7,186 bases of DNA from Candidatus Muproteobacteria bacterium RIFCSPHIGHO2_01_FULL_65_16 (GCA_001785175.1 MFSY01000021.1:758-7943); one strand, 5' to 3'; counted from the first letter of the stretch, positions 1 to 6,439 are shown. Numbers and translations are program-made. The notes: generated by a model from the sequence alone, not told the origin.

Positions 1-347
1 AGCGTCGCGTCGGTCACCAGCACGCGCTCGCCGGGGTCGGGCGAGCGCCAGCCGCGCTCGGCGTAGACCTTGACGTCCACGGTGATGGAGGTGGCGCCGG
101 TTTTGATGATCTTGGCGTAGAAGCTCACCACGTCGCTCACGAACACCGGCTTCTTGAAGTAGAACGAGTTCACCGCCACGGTGACGATGCGCCCCTTGGC
201 GCGGCGGCCGGCGACGATCGAGCCGGCGATGTCCACCTGCGCCATGATCCAGCCGCCGAAGATGTCGCCCGCGGCGTTGGTGTCCGCCGGCATCGGCACC
301 AGACGCAGCGTGGGTTGTTCGTCCTGCGGCAAGGTGTCTTCAGCCAC
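1..347 (-). CDS. yciA: YciA-type acyl-CoA thioesterase, 3' end cut by window edge
   Basis: Hotdog-fold thioesterase that hydrolyses acyl-CoA to free acid and CoA in the cytoplasm; 115 codons are visible. I translated it by hand. The segment MPADTNAAGDIFGGWIMAQ (residues 19-37) closely matches E. coli YciA as I remember it. Asp39, in QVDIAG, sits where the family's catalytic Asp lies. A matching core follows (GRIVTVAV near 52-59, then VSDVVSFYAKI near 70-80). The GTG start at 347-345 is chosen because AAGGAGG lies 4 nt upstream, the clearest ribosome binding site in the window, and an in-frame TAA lies further upstream with no better start between. The last part of the protein, roughly 15-25 residues by family length, is outside the window. 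A 300-nt spacer separates it from tsaC, so it probably has its own transcript. The family is clear; the exact acyl chain preference cannot be read. Confidence 0.93.
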   Translation of the reverse strand, partial: MAEDTLPQDEQPTLRLVPMPADTNAAGDIFGGWIMAQVDIAGSIVAGRRAKGRIVTVAVNSFYFKKPVFVSDVVSFYAKIIKTGATSITVDVKVYAERGWRSPDPGERVLVTDAT

Positions 348-357
348 GTCGCCTCCT
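348..357 (-). promoter_or_regulatory. Strong Shine-Dalgarno of the thioesterase gene
   Basis: On the minus strand AAGGAGG (357? to 352 region) is followed by CGAC and then the GTG start. It is the only near-perfect anti-16S match before a gene in this window and decides the choice of a GTG start codon. Confidence 0.8.
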
Positions 358-390
358 TGAGTTAGGGCTCTGATTAAGTATGATTATTTG

Positions 391-519
391 CCGCAAAGAC
401 GCGAAGGGCGCAAAGAAAAGCATCGGATAATCAACAGAAAAATCTTTGCGTTCTTTGTGCTGTACCGGGACGTACGAATGTCGCGCGGGACAGGATGTCG
501 GGAGCGACCGTCTTTGCGG
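391..519. repeat. GCAAAG-family intergenic repeat with inverted arms
   Basis: The outer arms CCGCAAAGACG (391-401) and CGTCTTTGCGG (509-519) are perfect 11-nt inverted copies. Inside them, CGCAAAG (409-415) faces CTTTGCG (444-450). The left arm is a short tandem of GCAAAG/GCGAAG units with a period of about 8-9 nt. The same unit recurs in the purH-purD spacer. The region between the arms (about 466-500) holds two copies of CGGGAC...ATGTCG and no credible gene. Role unknown; it is seen only as a repeat. Confidence 0.75.
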
Positions 520-528
520 TGATAACTT

Positions 529-544
529 CTTATTCAGAGGCTCC
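529..544 (-). repeat. Possible IS-end-like or repeat-boundary motif
   Basis: The minus strand reads GGAGCCTCTGAATAAG. The first nine bases recur at 6587-6595, next to a second copy of the CGTCTYTGCGGTGA motif. The string resembles the terminal inverted repeats of some IS5-family elements as I remember them. No transposase gene, matching opposite end or target duplication was found, so a solo terminus or degraded element is only a suggestion. Confidence 0.3.
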
Positions 545-592
545 TTTAGGACATCGGCCCGCCGCTTTATGGGCCATCGGTTTTCAGTTATA

Positions 593-620
593 GCGCCATT
601 CCGCCGGCAACGGAAGCGCC
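593..620 (-). terminator. Hairpin downstream of tsaC, possible weak terminator
   Basis: TTCCG (599-603) pairs with CGGAA (611-615) and GCGC pairs again beyond a 2-nt bulge, around a 7-nt loop. It lies about 28 nt past the tsaC stop on the transcribed strand. No U-run follows, so intrinsic termination is doubtful. A second small hairpin (GGCCC 556-560 with GGGCC 571-575) lies further downstream. Confidence 0.25.
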
Positions 621-647
621 GTGGATGGCTCTGCGGTTACAGGAATA

Positions 648-1193
648 TTATCCCGGTCGCACCAGCTCGCCGGTGGCGGCGTCGCGGATCGGCGTCGGCG
701 CGGGCGCGCCGCCGACCATACCCGGTACCACATAATCCACCGATTTGCCGAACCGGCGCCGGACCTCGTGGTGGCTGCGTGCGGGCGCTTCGCCGGCGCG
801 GTTGGCGCTGGTGGAAATGATGGCCATCCGCGCCGCGCGGCACAGCGCCGCCGCCTGCGGGTGGGCCGTGATCCGCACGGCGATGCGCATATTGGAGCCG
901 GTGATCCAGCGCGGCGTGCCTGTCTTGGGTTCGAGCAGCCAGGTGTGCGGGCCGGGCCAGGTGGCGAGTACCTGCGGCGGGATTTCGGCCACGTAGGGCG
1001 CGAGTTGCTTCACGTCTGCGGCGATAAGAATCAGTCCCTTGCTCATCAGTCGGCGCTTGAGGCGCAGCAGCTTGATCACCGCGGCGCGGTTGAAGGGGTC
1101 GCAGCCGAGACCGAAGCAGTATTCGGTGGCGTAGGCGACGACCCCGCCCCGGCGGATGATCGTGGCTGCTTGTTGCAGCGCGCCGGAGTACAA
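648..1193 (-). CDS. tsaC: Threonylcarbamoyl-AMP synthase (TsaC/YrdC family)
   Basis: Makes L-threonylcarbamoyl-AMP from threonine, bicarbonate and ATP, the first step of t6A37 modification of ANN-decoding tRNAs. At 181 aa it is close to E. coli TsaC (190 aa) and has the single YrdC domain without a Sua5 C-terminal domain. Visible features are a [13 protein letters not shown] segment (21-33), the K46/R48/K52 basic cluster, WPGPHTW (79-85), ISTSAN (126-131) and a C-terminal [13 protein letters not shown] that matches the TsaC tail. Two normally proline positions differ: YPTE is YATE, and KRRP is KRRL. The start is a TTG at 1193-1191, 2 nt after the purE stop; no ATG or GTG fits nearby and GGGAAG upstream is a weak ribosome site. 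It is almost certainly cotranscribed, and perhaps translationally coupled, with purE. The family is secure; full activity is inferred. Confidence 0.93.
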   Translation of the reverse strand: MYSGALQQAATIIRRGGVVAYATEYCFGLGCDPFNRAAVIKLLRLKRRLMSKGLILIAADVKQLAPYVAEIPPQVLATWPGPHTWLLEPKTGTPRWITGSNMRIAVRITAHPQAAALCRAARMAIISTSANRAGEAPARSHHEVRRRFGKSVDYVVPGMVGGAPAPTPIRDAATGELVRPG

Positions 1194-1195
1194 AT

Positions 1196-1702
1196 CTACT
1201 TCCCGAACTTCTTGCGCACCGCCTCGTTCTTGGCGAGCACCTCGGCGGCGTTGGCCTGGCGCTCATGGACCAGTCGTTGGGCGAGCTCCTGGTCGGACAG
1301 CGCCAGGATCTGGGCCGCGAGCAGGGCGGCGTTCCTGGCCCCGGCCTTGCCGATGGCCATGCAGGCCACCGGGATGCCGCCCGGCATCTGCGCGATGGAG
1401 AGCAGCGCATCCTGCCCCTTCAGGGGACCCGTCTCCATGGGGACACCGATCACCGGCTTGGTGGTGAGCGCCGCGACCACGCCGGCAAGATGCGCCGCCA
1501 TGCCGGCGGCGGCGATGAACACGGCGCCGCCGCGCGACTCCGCGTCCCTGACGTAGGCGTGGGTCGCGTCCGGCGTGCGGTGGGCCGAGAGCACGTTGAC
1601 CTCGCGCGCGATTCCGAGCTTGTCGAGCGTCTCGACGCAGGCCTGCATCGTGTCCAGGTCCGAGTCCGACCCCATCAGGATGGCGACGAAGGGCTTGGTC
1701 AT
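1196..1702 (-). CDS. purE: N5-carboxyaminoimidazole ribonucleotide mutase (class I PurE)
   Basis: Converts N5-CAIR to CAIR in de novo purine synthesis; a cytoplasmic enzyme, octameric in the family. At 168 aa it has typical class I length. Motifs run in order: GSDSD (11-15, phosphate binding), SAHRTP (39-44, with the catalytic His41), [10 protein letters not shown] (65-74), GVP (86-88), [12 protein letters not shown] (102-113) and [10 protein letters not shown] (124-133). ATG at 1702 gives the standard N-terminus [15 protein letters not shown]. The upstream 20 nt show no Shine-Dalgarno, because a CAGGATTA repeat comes within 10 nt of the start codon. It follows purD by 85 nt and precedes tsaC by 2 nt. 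Class I PurE normally works with PurK (N5-CAIR synthetase), often encoded immediately downstream; purK is not here and must be elsewhere, or its step is met otherwise. Confidence 0.97.
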   Translation of the reverse strand: MTKPFVAILMGSDSDLDTMQACVETLDKLGIAREVNVLSAHRTPDATHAYVRDAESRGGAVFIAAAGMAAHLAGVVAALTTKPVIGVPMETGPLKGQDALLSIAQMPGGIPVACMAIGKAGARNAALLAAQILALSDQELAQRLVHERQANAAEVLAKNEAVRKKFGK

Positions 1703-1707
1703 AACTA

Positions 1708-1788
1708 ATTCACAGGATTAACAGGATTAAAGCAATTTTTTGAAGTGAAGTAATCCTGTGAATCCTGAAAAATCCTGTTAATCCTGTC
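1708..1788. repeat. CAGGATTA-family inverted repeat filling the purD-purE spacer
   Basis: ACAGGATTAACAGGATT at 1712-1728 is a perfect 17-nt inverted match to 1771-1787. A further copy at 1751-1767, one base off, gives an alternative pairing. Each arm is a tandem of CAGGATT units with a period of about 8-9 nt. The repeat begins directly after the purD stop and ends about 7 nt before the purE ATG. A transcript would form a long stem with a loop of about 42 nt. A role in transcript processing, attenuation or stability is possible but not shown. Confidence 0.85.
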
Positions 1789-3077
1789 TATTGTTGTTTT
1801 TCCCGGGCGATCGCGCGCCAGCCGATGTCGCTGCGGTACTGCGCGCCGTTCCAGTGAATGCGTCGTACCGCCTCGTACGCCCGCTTCTGCGCCGCGCCCA
1901 CTGTAGCGCCGAGGGCTGTGACGCACAACACCCGCCCGCCGCTGGTGACGACGGCGGCATCCTTCAGCGCCGTGCCGGCGTGAAAGACCTTGCAGTCCGG
2001 ATCGTCCCGCGCGGGAAGCCCGGCTATTGCATCGCCCTTGTCATATGAGCCCGGGTAGCCGCCCGCGGCCATGACCACGCCCAGGGCAGCGCGCGGGTCC
2101 CATTCCGCCTCGGCCCTGTCGAGCCTCCCGTCAAGCGCGGCCTCGATGAGCTCGATAAGATCGGAACGAAGCCGCAGCAGGATCGGCTGGGTTTCGGGAT
2201 CGCCGAAGCGGCAATTGAATTCGAGCACCTTCGGGATTCCGTCCGGCGTGATCATCAGCCCGGCATAGAGAAAGCCGGTGTACGGGCGGCCTTCCTGTTT
2301 CATGCCGCGCACCGTGGGCTCGATCACCTCGCGCATGATGCGTTCGTGCGCGGCCGGCGTCACCACCGGCGCCGGCGAATACGCGCCCATGCCGCCGGTG
2401 TTCGGGCCGTGGTCGCCGTCGAGCAGGCGCTTGTGGTCCTGCGAAGTGGCGAGTGGAAGAATGTATTCACCATCCGCCATGACGATAAAACTCGCCTCCT
2501 CGCCTTCGAGAAACTCCTCGATCACCACGCGATGGCCGGCCTCGCCAAAGGCGTTGCCGGCAAGCATGTCGCGCGCGGCTCGGGCGGCCTCGTCCACGGT
2601 CTGCGCGATGACCACGCCCTTGCCGGCGGCGAGGCCGTCGGCCTTGACCACAATGGGAGCACCGACCTTCTTGGTATAAGCAACGGCGGCCTCAACATCG
2701 GTGAAATTGCCGTAAGCGGCGGTGGGGATGCGGTGGCGCGCGAGGAAATCCTTGGCGAAGGCCTTGGAGCCCTCGAGTTGGGCGGCGTCCTTCGTGGGTC
2801 CGAAGCAGCGCAGGCCGGCCGCCTTGAACCGGTCCACGACGCCGAGCACCAGCGGCGCCTCGGGGCCGACAATGGTGAGACCGATCTTGTTTTGTTGCGC
2901 GAAGCGCAGCAGCCCGTCCAGGTCTTCCGCGCCGATAGCGACGTTCTCGCACTTGGGCTCACGCGCGGTGCCGGCGTTGCCGGGGGCGACGTAGACCTTC
3001 TCGGCCCTGGGCGACTGCGCCGCCTTCCACGCCAGCGCATGCTCGCGCCCGCCGCCGCCGATGACGAGAACTCTCAT
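1788..3077 (-). CDS. purD: Phosphoribosylamine-glycine ligase (GAR synthetase)
   Basis: Joins phosphoribosylamine and glycine using ATP, the second step of de novo purine synthesis. It is 429 aa, matching the family (about 430). An N-terminal domain begins MRVLVIGGGGREHA (GGGGREHA 7-14). The ATP-grasp core has VVKADGLAAGKG (143-154), EEFLEGEEASF (187-197), SQDHKR (212-217), GPNTGGMGAY (224-233) and EFNCRFGDPETQ (286-297). The C-terminal domain ends SDIGWRAIAREKQQ. I chose ATG 3077-3075. A start 33 nt further upstream would add 11 residues, but those come from the GCAAAG repeat and have no place in the family N-terminus. The bases before the ATG (CAAGAACTCTT) contain no clear Shine-Dalgarno. 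It lies 122 nt downstream of purH, the usual gammaproteobacterial order, and is probably in one transcript with purH and purE. Confidence 0.97.
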   Translation of the reverse strand: MRVLVIGGGGREHALAWKAAQSPRAEKVYVAPGNAGTAREPKCENVAIGAEDLDGLLRFAQQNKIGLTIVGPEAPLVLGVVDRFKAAGLRCFGPTKDAAQLEGSKAFAKDFLARHRIPTAAYGNFTDVEAAVAYTKKVGAPIVVKADGLAAGKGVVIAQTVDEAARAARDMLAGNAFGEAGHRVVIEEFLEGEEASFIVMADGEYILPLATSQDHKRLLDGDHGPNTGGMGAYSPAPVVTPAAHERIMREVIEPTVRGMKQEGRPYTGFLYAGLMITPDGIPKVLEFNCRFGDPETQPILLRLRSDLIELIEAALDGRLDRAEAEWDPRAALGVVMAAGGYPGSYDKGDAIAGLPARDDPDCKVFHAGTALKDAAVVTSGGRVLCVTALGATVGAAQKRAYEAVRRIHWNGAQYRSDIGWRAIAREKQQ

Positions 3078-3085
3078 AAGAGTTC

Positions 3086-3189
3086 TTGACGCAAAGGCGC
3101 AAAGACGCAAAGAAATACGAAAAGAGTATGCATGCTTAGTTCCCCTTTGCTTCTCTTTGCGCCTTCGCGCCTTCGCGCCTTTGCGTCAA
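3086..3189. repeat. GCAAAG-family inverted repeat in the purH-purD spacer
   Basis: TTGACGCAAAGGCG (3086-3099) and CGCCTTTGCGTCAA (3176-3189) are perfect 14-nt inverted copies. Inner copies GCGCAAAG (3097-3104) and CTTTGCGC (3155-3162) extend the pairing. The left arm holds three GCAAAG units about 8 nt apart; the right arm mixes CTTTGCG and CTTCGCG units. It spans most of the 122-nt spacer, starting about 10 nt after the purH stop and stopping about 8 nt before purD. The same family occurs at 391-519, so it is a dispersed repeat and not specific to pur genes. Confidence 0.85.
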
Positions 3190-3199
3190 ATGATCATAT

Positions 3200-4771
3200 T
3201 CAATGCCGGAAATGCCGCATGCCGGTGAACACCATGGCGATGCCGTGCTGGTCCGCGGCCGCGATGACTTCCTGGTCGCGCATCGAGCTGCCCGGCTGGA
3301 TCACGGCGGTGACGCCGACCTCGGCCGCCTGGTCGAGGCCGTCGCGGAACGGGAAGAAGGCGTCCGAGGCCATGACGCTGCCGCGCACCTCGAGCCCGGC
3401 GTCGGTGGCCTTGATCGAGGCGATGCGGGCGCTGTAGACGCGGCTCATCTGGCCGGCGCCGACGCCGATGGTGCGTCCCTCCTTGCAGTAGACGATGGCG
3501 TTCGATTTGACGAACTTCACCACCTTCCAGGCGAACAGCAGATCGCGCAACTCCTGCTTGGTCGGCGCGCGCTTGGTCACGACCTTCAGGTCTTTCTCCG
3601 GCACCACGCCGTGATCGGCGTCCTGCACCAGCAGTCCGCCGGCGACGCGCTTGAAGTCGAGCGCCGCCGGGCGCCGGTCGCCCCAGGCGCCGCATTCGAG
3701 CACGCGCACGTTGGGCTTGGCCGCGAGCGCCGGCCTGGCGTCCTCGTTCACGGCCGGCGCGATGATCACCTCGACGAACTGGCGCTCGAGGATGGCCCTG
3801 GCGGTGGCGGCGTCGAGCGCGCGGTTGAAGGCGATGATGCCGCCGAAGGCGGAGGTCGGGTCGGTGATGTAGGCGTGCTTATACGCCTCCAGCGCGCTGT
3901 CGGCGATGGCCACGCCGCAGGGGTTGGCGTGCTTGACGATGACGCACGCGGTCTCGTCGAATGATTTCACGCACTCGAGCGCCGCGTCGGCGTCGGCGAT
4001 GTTGTTGTAGGACAGCTCCTTGCCCTGCAGCATGCGCGCGGTGGCGACGCCGGCCTCGGCCGGGTGGTGCTCGACGTAGAGCGCGGCCTTCTGGTGCGGG
4101 TTCTCGCCGTAGCGCAGCCGCATGGAGCGGGCAAACTGCATGTTTAGGGTGCGCGGGAAGTCGGCGCGCGCGCCGTCCGGATCCATCGCGCCCAGGTAAT
4201 TGGCGATGGCGCCGTCGTAGCGCGCGGTGTGCTCGAAGGCCTTGAGCGCGAGCCGGTAGCGCAGGTCGGCGCTCACGGCGCCGTGGTTGCGCCGCATCTC
4301 ATCCAGCACCGCGGCGTAGTCGGCGCGGTCCGCGACCACCGTGACGGCGGCGTGGTTCTTGGCCGCGGCGCGCAGCAGGGTGGGGCCGCCGATGTCTATG
4401 TTTTCCACCGCCTGTTCCTGCGTGCAGCCCGGCCGCGACACGGTCTCCTCGAACGGGTAGAGATTCACGACGACGAGGTCAATCGGCGGGATGTGATGCT
4501 CGCGCAGCGCGGCGACGTGGCGGTCCTGATCGCGCCGGGCGAGGATGCCGCCGTGGATCTTGGGGTGCAGGGTCTTGAGGCGCCCGTCCAGCAGCTCGGG
4601 AAAGCCGGTGTAGTCCGACACCTCGATCGCCTTGATGCCGCCGCCGGCGAGCAGCCCGGCGGTGCCGCCGGTGGACAGGATCTCGACGCCCTGCGCCTGC
4701 AGTGCGCGCGCGAATTCGACGACGCCGTTTTTGTCCGAGACGCTGATCAGAGCGCGCTTGATGGCTGGCAT
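3200..4771 (-). CDS. purH: Bifunctional AICAR formyltransferase / IMP cyclohydrolase
   Basis: Catalyses the last two steps to IMP: transfer of a formyl group from 10-formyl-THF to AICAR, then ring closure. It is 523 aa, against about 529 in E. coli. The N-terminal cyclohydrolase (MGS-like) domain shows LISVSDK (8-14), LSTGGT (32-37) and [10 protein letters not shown] (66-75). The transformylase domain shows YGENPHQ (221-227), the catalytic KHANPCG (280-286), KSNAIV (422-427), GVGAGQMSR (436-444), ASDAFFPF (468-475) and the family tail GMRHFRH (517-523). The ATG at 4771-4769 gives the standard start [14 protein letters not shown]. Only CGGCCCCC lies between a TATAAT-like box and the ATG, with no Shine-Dalgarno. 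It follows fis by 77 nt and precedes purD. No truncation or frameshift was seen. Confidence 0.98.
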   Translation of the reverse strand: MPAIKRALISVSDKNGVVEFARALQAQGVEILSTGGTAGLLAGGGIKAIEVSDYTGFPELLDGRLKTLHPKIHGGILARRDQDRHVAALREHHIPPIDLVVVNLYPFEETVSRPGCTQEQAVENIDIGGPTLLRAAAKNHAAVTVVADRADYAAVLDEMRRNHGAVSADLRYRLALKAFEHTARYDGAIANYLGAMDPDGARADFPRTLNMQFARSMRLRYGENPHQKAALYVEHHPAEAGVATARMLQGKELSYNNIADADAALECVKSFDETACVIVKHANPCGVAIADSALEAYKHAYITDPTSAFGGIIAFNRALDAATARAILERQFVEVIIAPAVNEDARPALAAKPNVRVLECGAWGDRRPAALDFKRVAGGLLVQDADHGVVPEKDLKVVTKRAPTKQELRDLLFAWKVVKFVKSNAIVYCKEGRTIGVGAGQMSRVYSARIASIKATDAGLEVRGSVMASDAFFPFRDGLDQAAEVGVTAVIQPGSSMRDQEVIAAADQHGIAMVFTGMRHFRH

Positions 4772-4779
4772 GGGGGCCG

Positions 4780-4785
4780 ATTATA
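4780..4785 (-). promoter_or_regulatory. TATAAT -10-like box just before purH
   Basis: The minus strand reads TATAAT, then eight bases (CGGCCCCC), then the purH ATG. A perfect -10 consensus is notable in such GC-rich DNA. No good -35 element is visible 15-19 nt upstream (GGATTT lies at 17 nt spacing). If real, transcription would start at or within a few bases of the ATG, giving a leaderless purH message. Confidence 0.35.
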
Positions 4786-4806
4786 AACCACGTGACGGCA
4801 GGAAAT

Positions 4807-4827
4807 CCCGGCCGGCGACGCGCCGGG
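4807..4827 (-). terminator. GC hairpin between fis and purH, possible weak terminator
   Basis: CCGGCG (4812-4817) and CGCCGG (4821-4826) form a stem around ACG; CCCGGC/GCCGGG is an alternative pairing. On the transcribed strand it lies about 22 nt past the fis stop and is followed only by ATTTCCTG, a poor U-run. It could attenuate read-through from dusB-fis into purH. Confidence 0.3.
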
Positions 4828-4848
4828 CGCGGCGGACGATCGGGCGGA

Positions 4849-5091
4849 TCAGCCGATCTTGTGCCGCTTCAGCTTTTTGCGCAGGGTGTTGCGGTTGATG
4901 CCGAGGATCTCGGCCGCCTTGCACTGGTTGCTCTTGGCGTGGCGCATGACGATCTCGAGCATCGGCCGCTCCACTTCGTGGATCACCATCTCGTAGATGC
5001 CGCTGACCTTCTCGCCGTTGAGGTCGTGGAAGTAGCGCTCCAGCGCGCTCTTCACGCACGTGGCCACCGGCCCTTTGCGATCTTTTGTCAT
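4849..5091 (-). CDS. fis: Fis-family nucleoid/DNA-bending regulator, short form
   Basis: Homodimeric DNA-bending protein with a C-terminal helix-turn-helix; in E. coli it activates rRNA promoters and shapes the nucleoid. It has 80 aa, against 98 in E. coli. Alignment by eye places PVATCVKSALERYF (8-21) on E. coli PLRDSVKQALKNYF. The dimer core follows (LNGEKVSGIYEMVIHEVERPMLEIVM, near 24-49). The helix-turn-helix ends in GINRNTLRKKLKRHKIG (64-80), keeping the N-R-x-T-L-R-K-K DNA-contact pattern. About 18 N-terminal residues are absent, which in E. coli form the mobile beta-hairpin needed for invertase stimulation. Its ATG overlaps the dusB stop (ATGA, 5091-5088), so the two are translationally coupled, as in other proteobacteria where dusB and fis share a promoter. 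A dedicated purine role is not implied by the neighbourhood. Confidence 0.96.
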   Translation of the reverse strand: MTKDRKGPVATCVKSALERYFHDLNGEKVSGIYEMVIHEVERPMLEIVMRHAKSNQCKAAEILGINRNTLRKKLKRHKIG

Positions 5092-6074
5092 GCCGCCAGT
5101 CCCACGGCGTTAATCCGCCGGTCAAAGAATTCGCGCACCATGGCGGTCTGCTCGTCCGCAGTCTGCGCGCCGTTGACCAGGCGGCGGAACAGCGCCCCGC
5201 CGCGGAGTCCCTTGCTGTACCAGGAGATGTGCTTGCGCGCCACGCGCACGCCGGTGTGGGCGCCGTAGAAGGCGTAGAGATCGTCCAGGTGCGCCAGCAG
5301 GGTGTCGCGCACCTCGCCGAGCGCGGGCCGGGGCCGCGTGGCGCCGGTGGCCAGAAAGTGGACTATCTCGCTGAAAATCCAGGGATTTCCCTGCGCGGCG
5401 CGGCCGATCATGAGACCGTCGGCGGCGGTCGCGCGCAGTACCTGGGCGGCCTTCTCCGGGCCGTCAATGTCGCCGTTGGCGATGACCGGGATTTTCACCG
5501 CGGCCTTGATCGCGCCGATGGTGTCGTACTCGGCCGTGCCCTGAAACAGATCGGCGCGCGTGCGCCCGTGGACCGTGAGCGCCTGGACGCCGGCGTCCTC
5601 GGCGATGCGCGCGACGCGCACGCCGTTCCTGTTGGCGCGGTCCCAGCCGGTGCGGATCTTGAGCGTGACTGGAACCGCGACGGCGCGCACGACCGTTTCG
5701 AGAATGCGCGCGACGAGCGCCTCGTCCTTGAGCAGGGCCGAGCCCGCCATGACGTTGCAGATTTTTTTCGCCGGGCAGCCCATGTTGATGTCAACGATCT
5801 GCGCGCCGCGCTCGACGTTGTGGCGCGCGGCCGCGGCGAGCAGCGCGGGATCGGCGCCCACGATCTGCACCGCGCGCGGCTCGGATTCGCCTTCGTGATC
5901 GGCGCGCCGCCGCGTCTTCGCGCTGCCCCACAGGAGCGAGTTCGATGCGACCATCTCGGACACGGCCATGCCGGCGCCGAGCCGGCGGCACAGTTGGCGG
6001 AACGGCCGGTCGGTGACGCCGGCCATGGGCGCGAGCAGCAGATTGTTTTTGAGTGTATAGGGTCCGATTCTCAT
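5088..6074 (-). CDS. dusB: tRNA-dihydrouridine synthase B
   Basis: FMN- and NADPH-dependent enzyme that reduces uridine to dihydrouridine in the tRNA D-loop (U17 in E. coli). It is 328 aa, near the 321 of E. coli DusB. The TIM-barrel motifs run in order: APMAGVTD (15-22), QIVGADP (70-76), DINMGCPAKK (95-104) with catalytic Cys100, TLKIRTGWD (137-145) with the flavin-contacting Lys139, HGRTR (169-173), IANGDI (198-203) and MIGRAAQGNPWIF (222-234). The helical tRNA-binding C-terminal domain starts near 250. ATG at 6074 gives the family N-terminus MRIGPYTLKNNLLLAPMAG; GAGAG about 9 nt upstream is a weak ribosome site. Position directly before fis supports DusB over DusA or DusC. It is the first gene of the dusB-fis unit. 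Confidence 0.97.
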   Translation of the reverse strand: MRIGPYTLKNNLLLAPMAGVTDRPFRQLCRRLGAGMAVSEMVASNSLLWGSAKTRRRADHEGESEPRAVQIVGADPALLAAAARHNVERGAQIVDINMGCPAKKICNVMAGSALLKDEALVARILETVVRAVAVPVTLKIRTGWDRANRNGVRVARIAEDAGVQALTVHGRTRADLFQGTAEYDTIGAIKAAVKIPVIANGDIDGPEKAAQVLRATAADGLMIGRAAQGNPWIFSEIVHFLATGATRPRPALGEVRDTLLAHLDDLYAFYGAHTGVRVARKHISWYSKGLRGGALFRRLVNGAQTADEQTAMVREFFDRRINAVGLAA

Positions 6075-6103
6075 GTCGGATCTCTCTACCCTTTCAGCGA
6101 GGA

Positions 6104-6118
6104 AAGGCGCGCATCATA
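6104..6118 (-). promoter_or_regulatory. Candidate dusB-fis promoter (-10 with GC-rich discriminator)
   Basis: TATGAT (6118-6113, 5 of 6 consensus bases) is followed by GCGCGCC, giving a predicted transcription start near 6104-6106 and a leader of about 30 nt. No good -35 is visible at 17 nt (TCCCCC). The preceding spacer contains a run of seven T. A GC-rich discriminator is characteristic of stringently controlled promoters such as E. coli fis; regulation here is inferred. Confidence 0.4.
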
Positions 6119-6158
6119 ACCAAAAAAACCGCGCAGGGGGAAGAGGGGAGCGACAAAC

Positions 6159-6179
6159 GGCCGGGAAATCGCGGCCGGC
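6159..6179. other. CGGCCG inverted pair upstream of dusB
   Basis: CGGCCG occurs twice around a central GGAAATCG in the segment between the repeat array and the dusB promoter. It can form a 6-bp stem. On the minus strand it is followed by TTTG, so it could be a weak terminator for transcription coming from the DUF3426 gene, or an operator. Nothing more can be said. Confidence 0.3.
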
Positions 6180-6228
6180 GAGGATTATCGCGCGCCGGGA
6201 GTTTCAGGTGAATTAAGAAATCCTTATT

Positions 6229-6362
6229 TATCCGCAGATTACGCAGATTAAAAATGCTGGAACCGCAGATGCACACAGATAAACACAGATTGAAACTTTA
6301 TTGTTGGAACCGCGGAAGAAGAAAAGCTTTATCCGCAGATTAACGCAGATTTACGCAGATTT
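6229..6362 (+). repeat. CGCAGATTA-family repeat blocks, forward orientation
   Basis: There are three blocks of roughly 10-nt period: CCGCAGATTACGCAGATT near 6232-6249; a GCAGAT/CACAGAT triplet at 6263-6290; and CCGCAGATT-AACGCAGATT-TACGCAGATT at 6333-6362. They are separated by 12-40 nt of AT-rich sequence. Reverse-orientation copies follow at 6440-6532, so the whole array can fold on itself. No ORF of merit lies in this spacer. Confidence 0.85.
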
Positions 6363-6377
6363 AAAAAAACAACATTG

Positions 6378-6402
6378 AACCGCCAAGACGCCAAGAACGC
6401 CA
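6378..6402 (+). repeat. GCCAAGA-type tandem repeat
   Basis: ACCGCCAAGACGCCAAGAACGCCA is a tandem with a period of 8-9 nt. It has the same build as the GCAAAG blocks elsewhere (ACCGC, then AAGACGC) with C inserted in the unit. It sits between the forward and reverse CGCAGATTA blocks. Confidence 0.65.
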
Positions 6403-6439
6403 TGAGAACGAATTCTTTTATCCGCATTATCTGTCGCTC

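Noticed and set aside
529..620. A complete insertion sequence or MITE downstream of tsaC
   Set aside because: Only one candidate end was seen; no opposite inverted end, target duplication or transposase remnant was found in the spacer.
446..820. Small plus-strand ORF in the tsaC-thioesterase spacer
   Set aside because: Cys/Arg-rich composition, starts within the repeat, runs into tsaC antisense, and has no ribosome binding site; no sign of coding.
637..1410. 257-codon minus-strand ORF overlapping tsaC and purE in another frame
   Set aside because: An Arg-rich shadow frame across two genes with complete, conserved products.
621..1556. Long plus-strand ORF opposite tsaC and purE
   Set aside because: Its product is a low-complexity Arg/Ala/Gly-rich antisense reading of two clearly conserved genes; high GC content explains the open frame.
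3075..3110. Upstream purD start adding 11 residues
   Set aside because: The extension is translated repeat sequence, while the ATG at 3077 gives the canonical MRVLVIGGGGREHA start.
3086..3189. PurR operators near purD (ACGCAAAG units resemble half of the PurR box ACGCAAACGTTTGCGT)
   Set aside because: The units are tandem and not arranged as the 16-bp palindrome. The same repeat occurs upstream of the thioesterase gene, so a dispersed repeat explains it better.
5085..6119. 344-codon plus-strand ORF opposite dusB
   Set aside because: It is antisense to an intact DusB with all motifs, and the product resembles no family I know.
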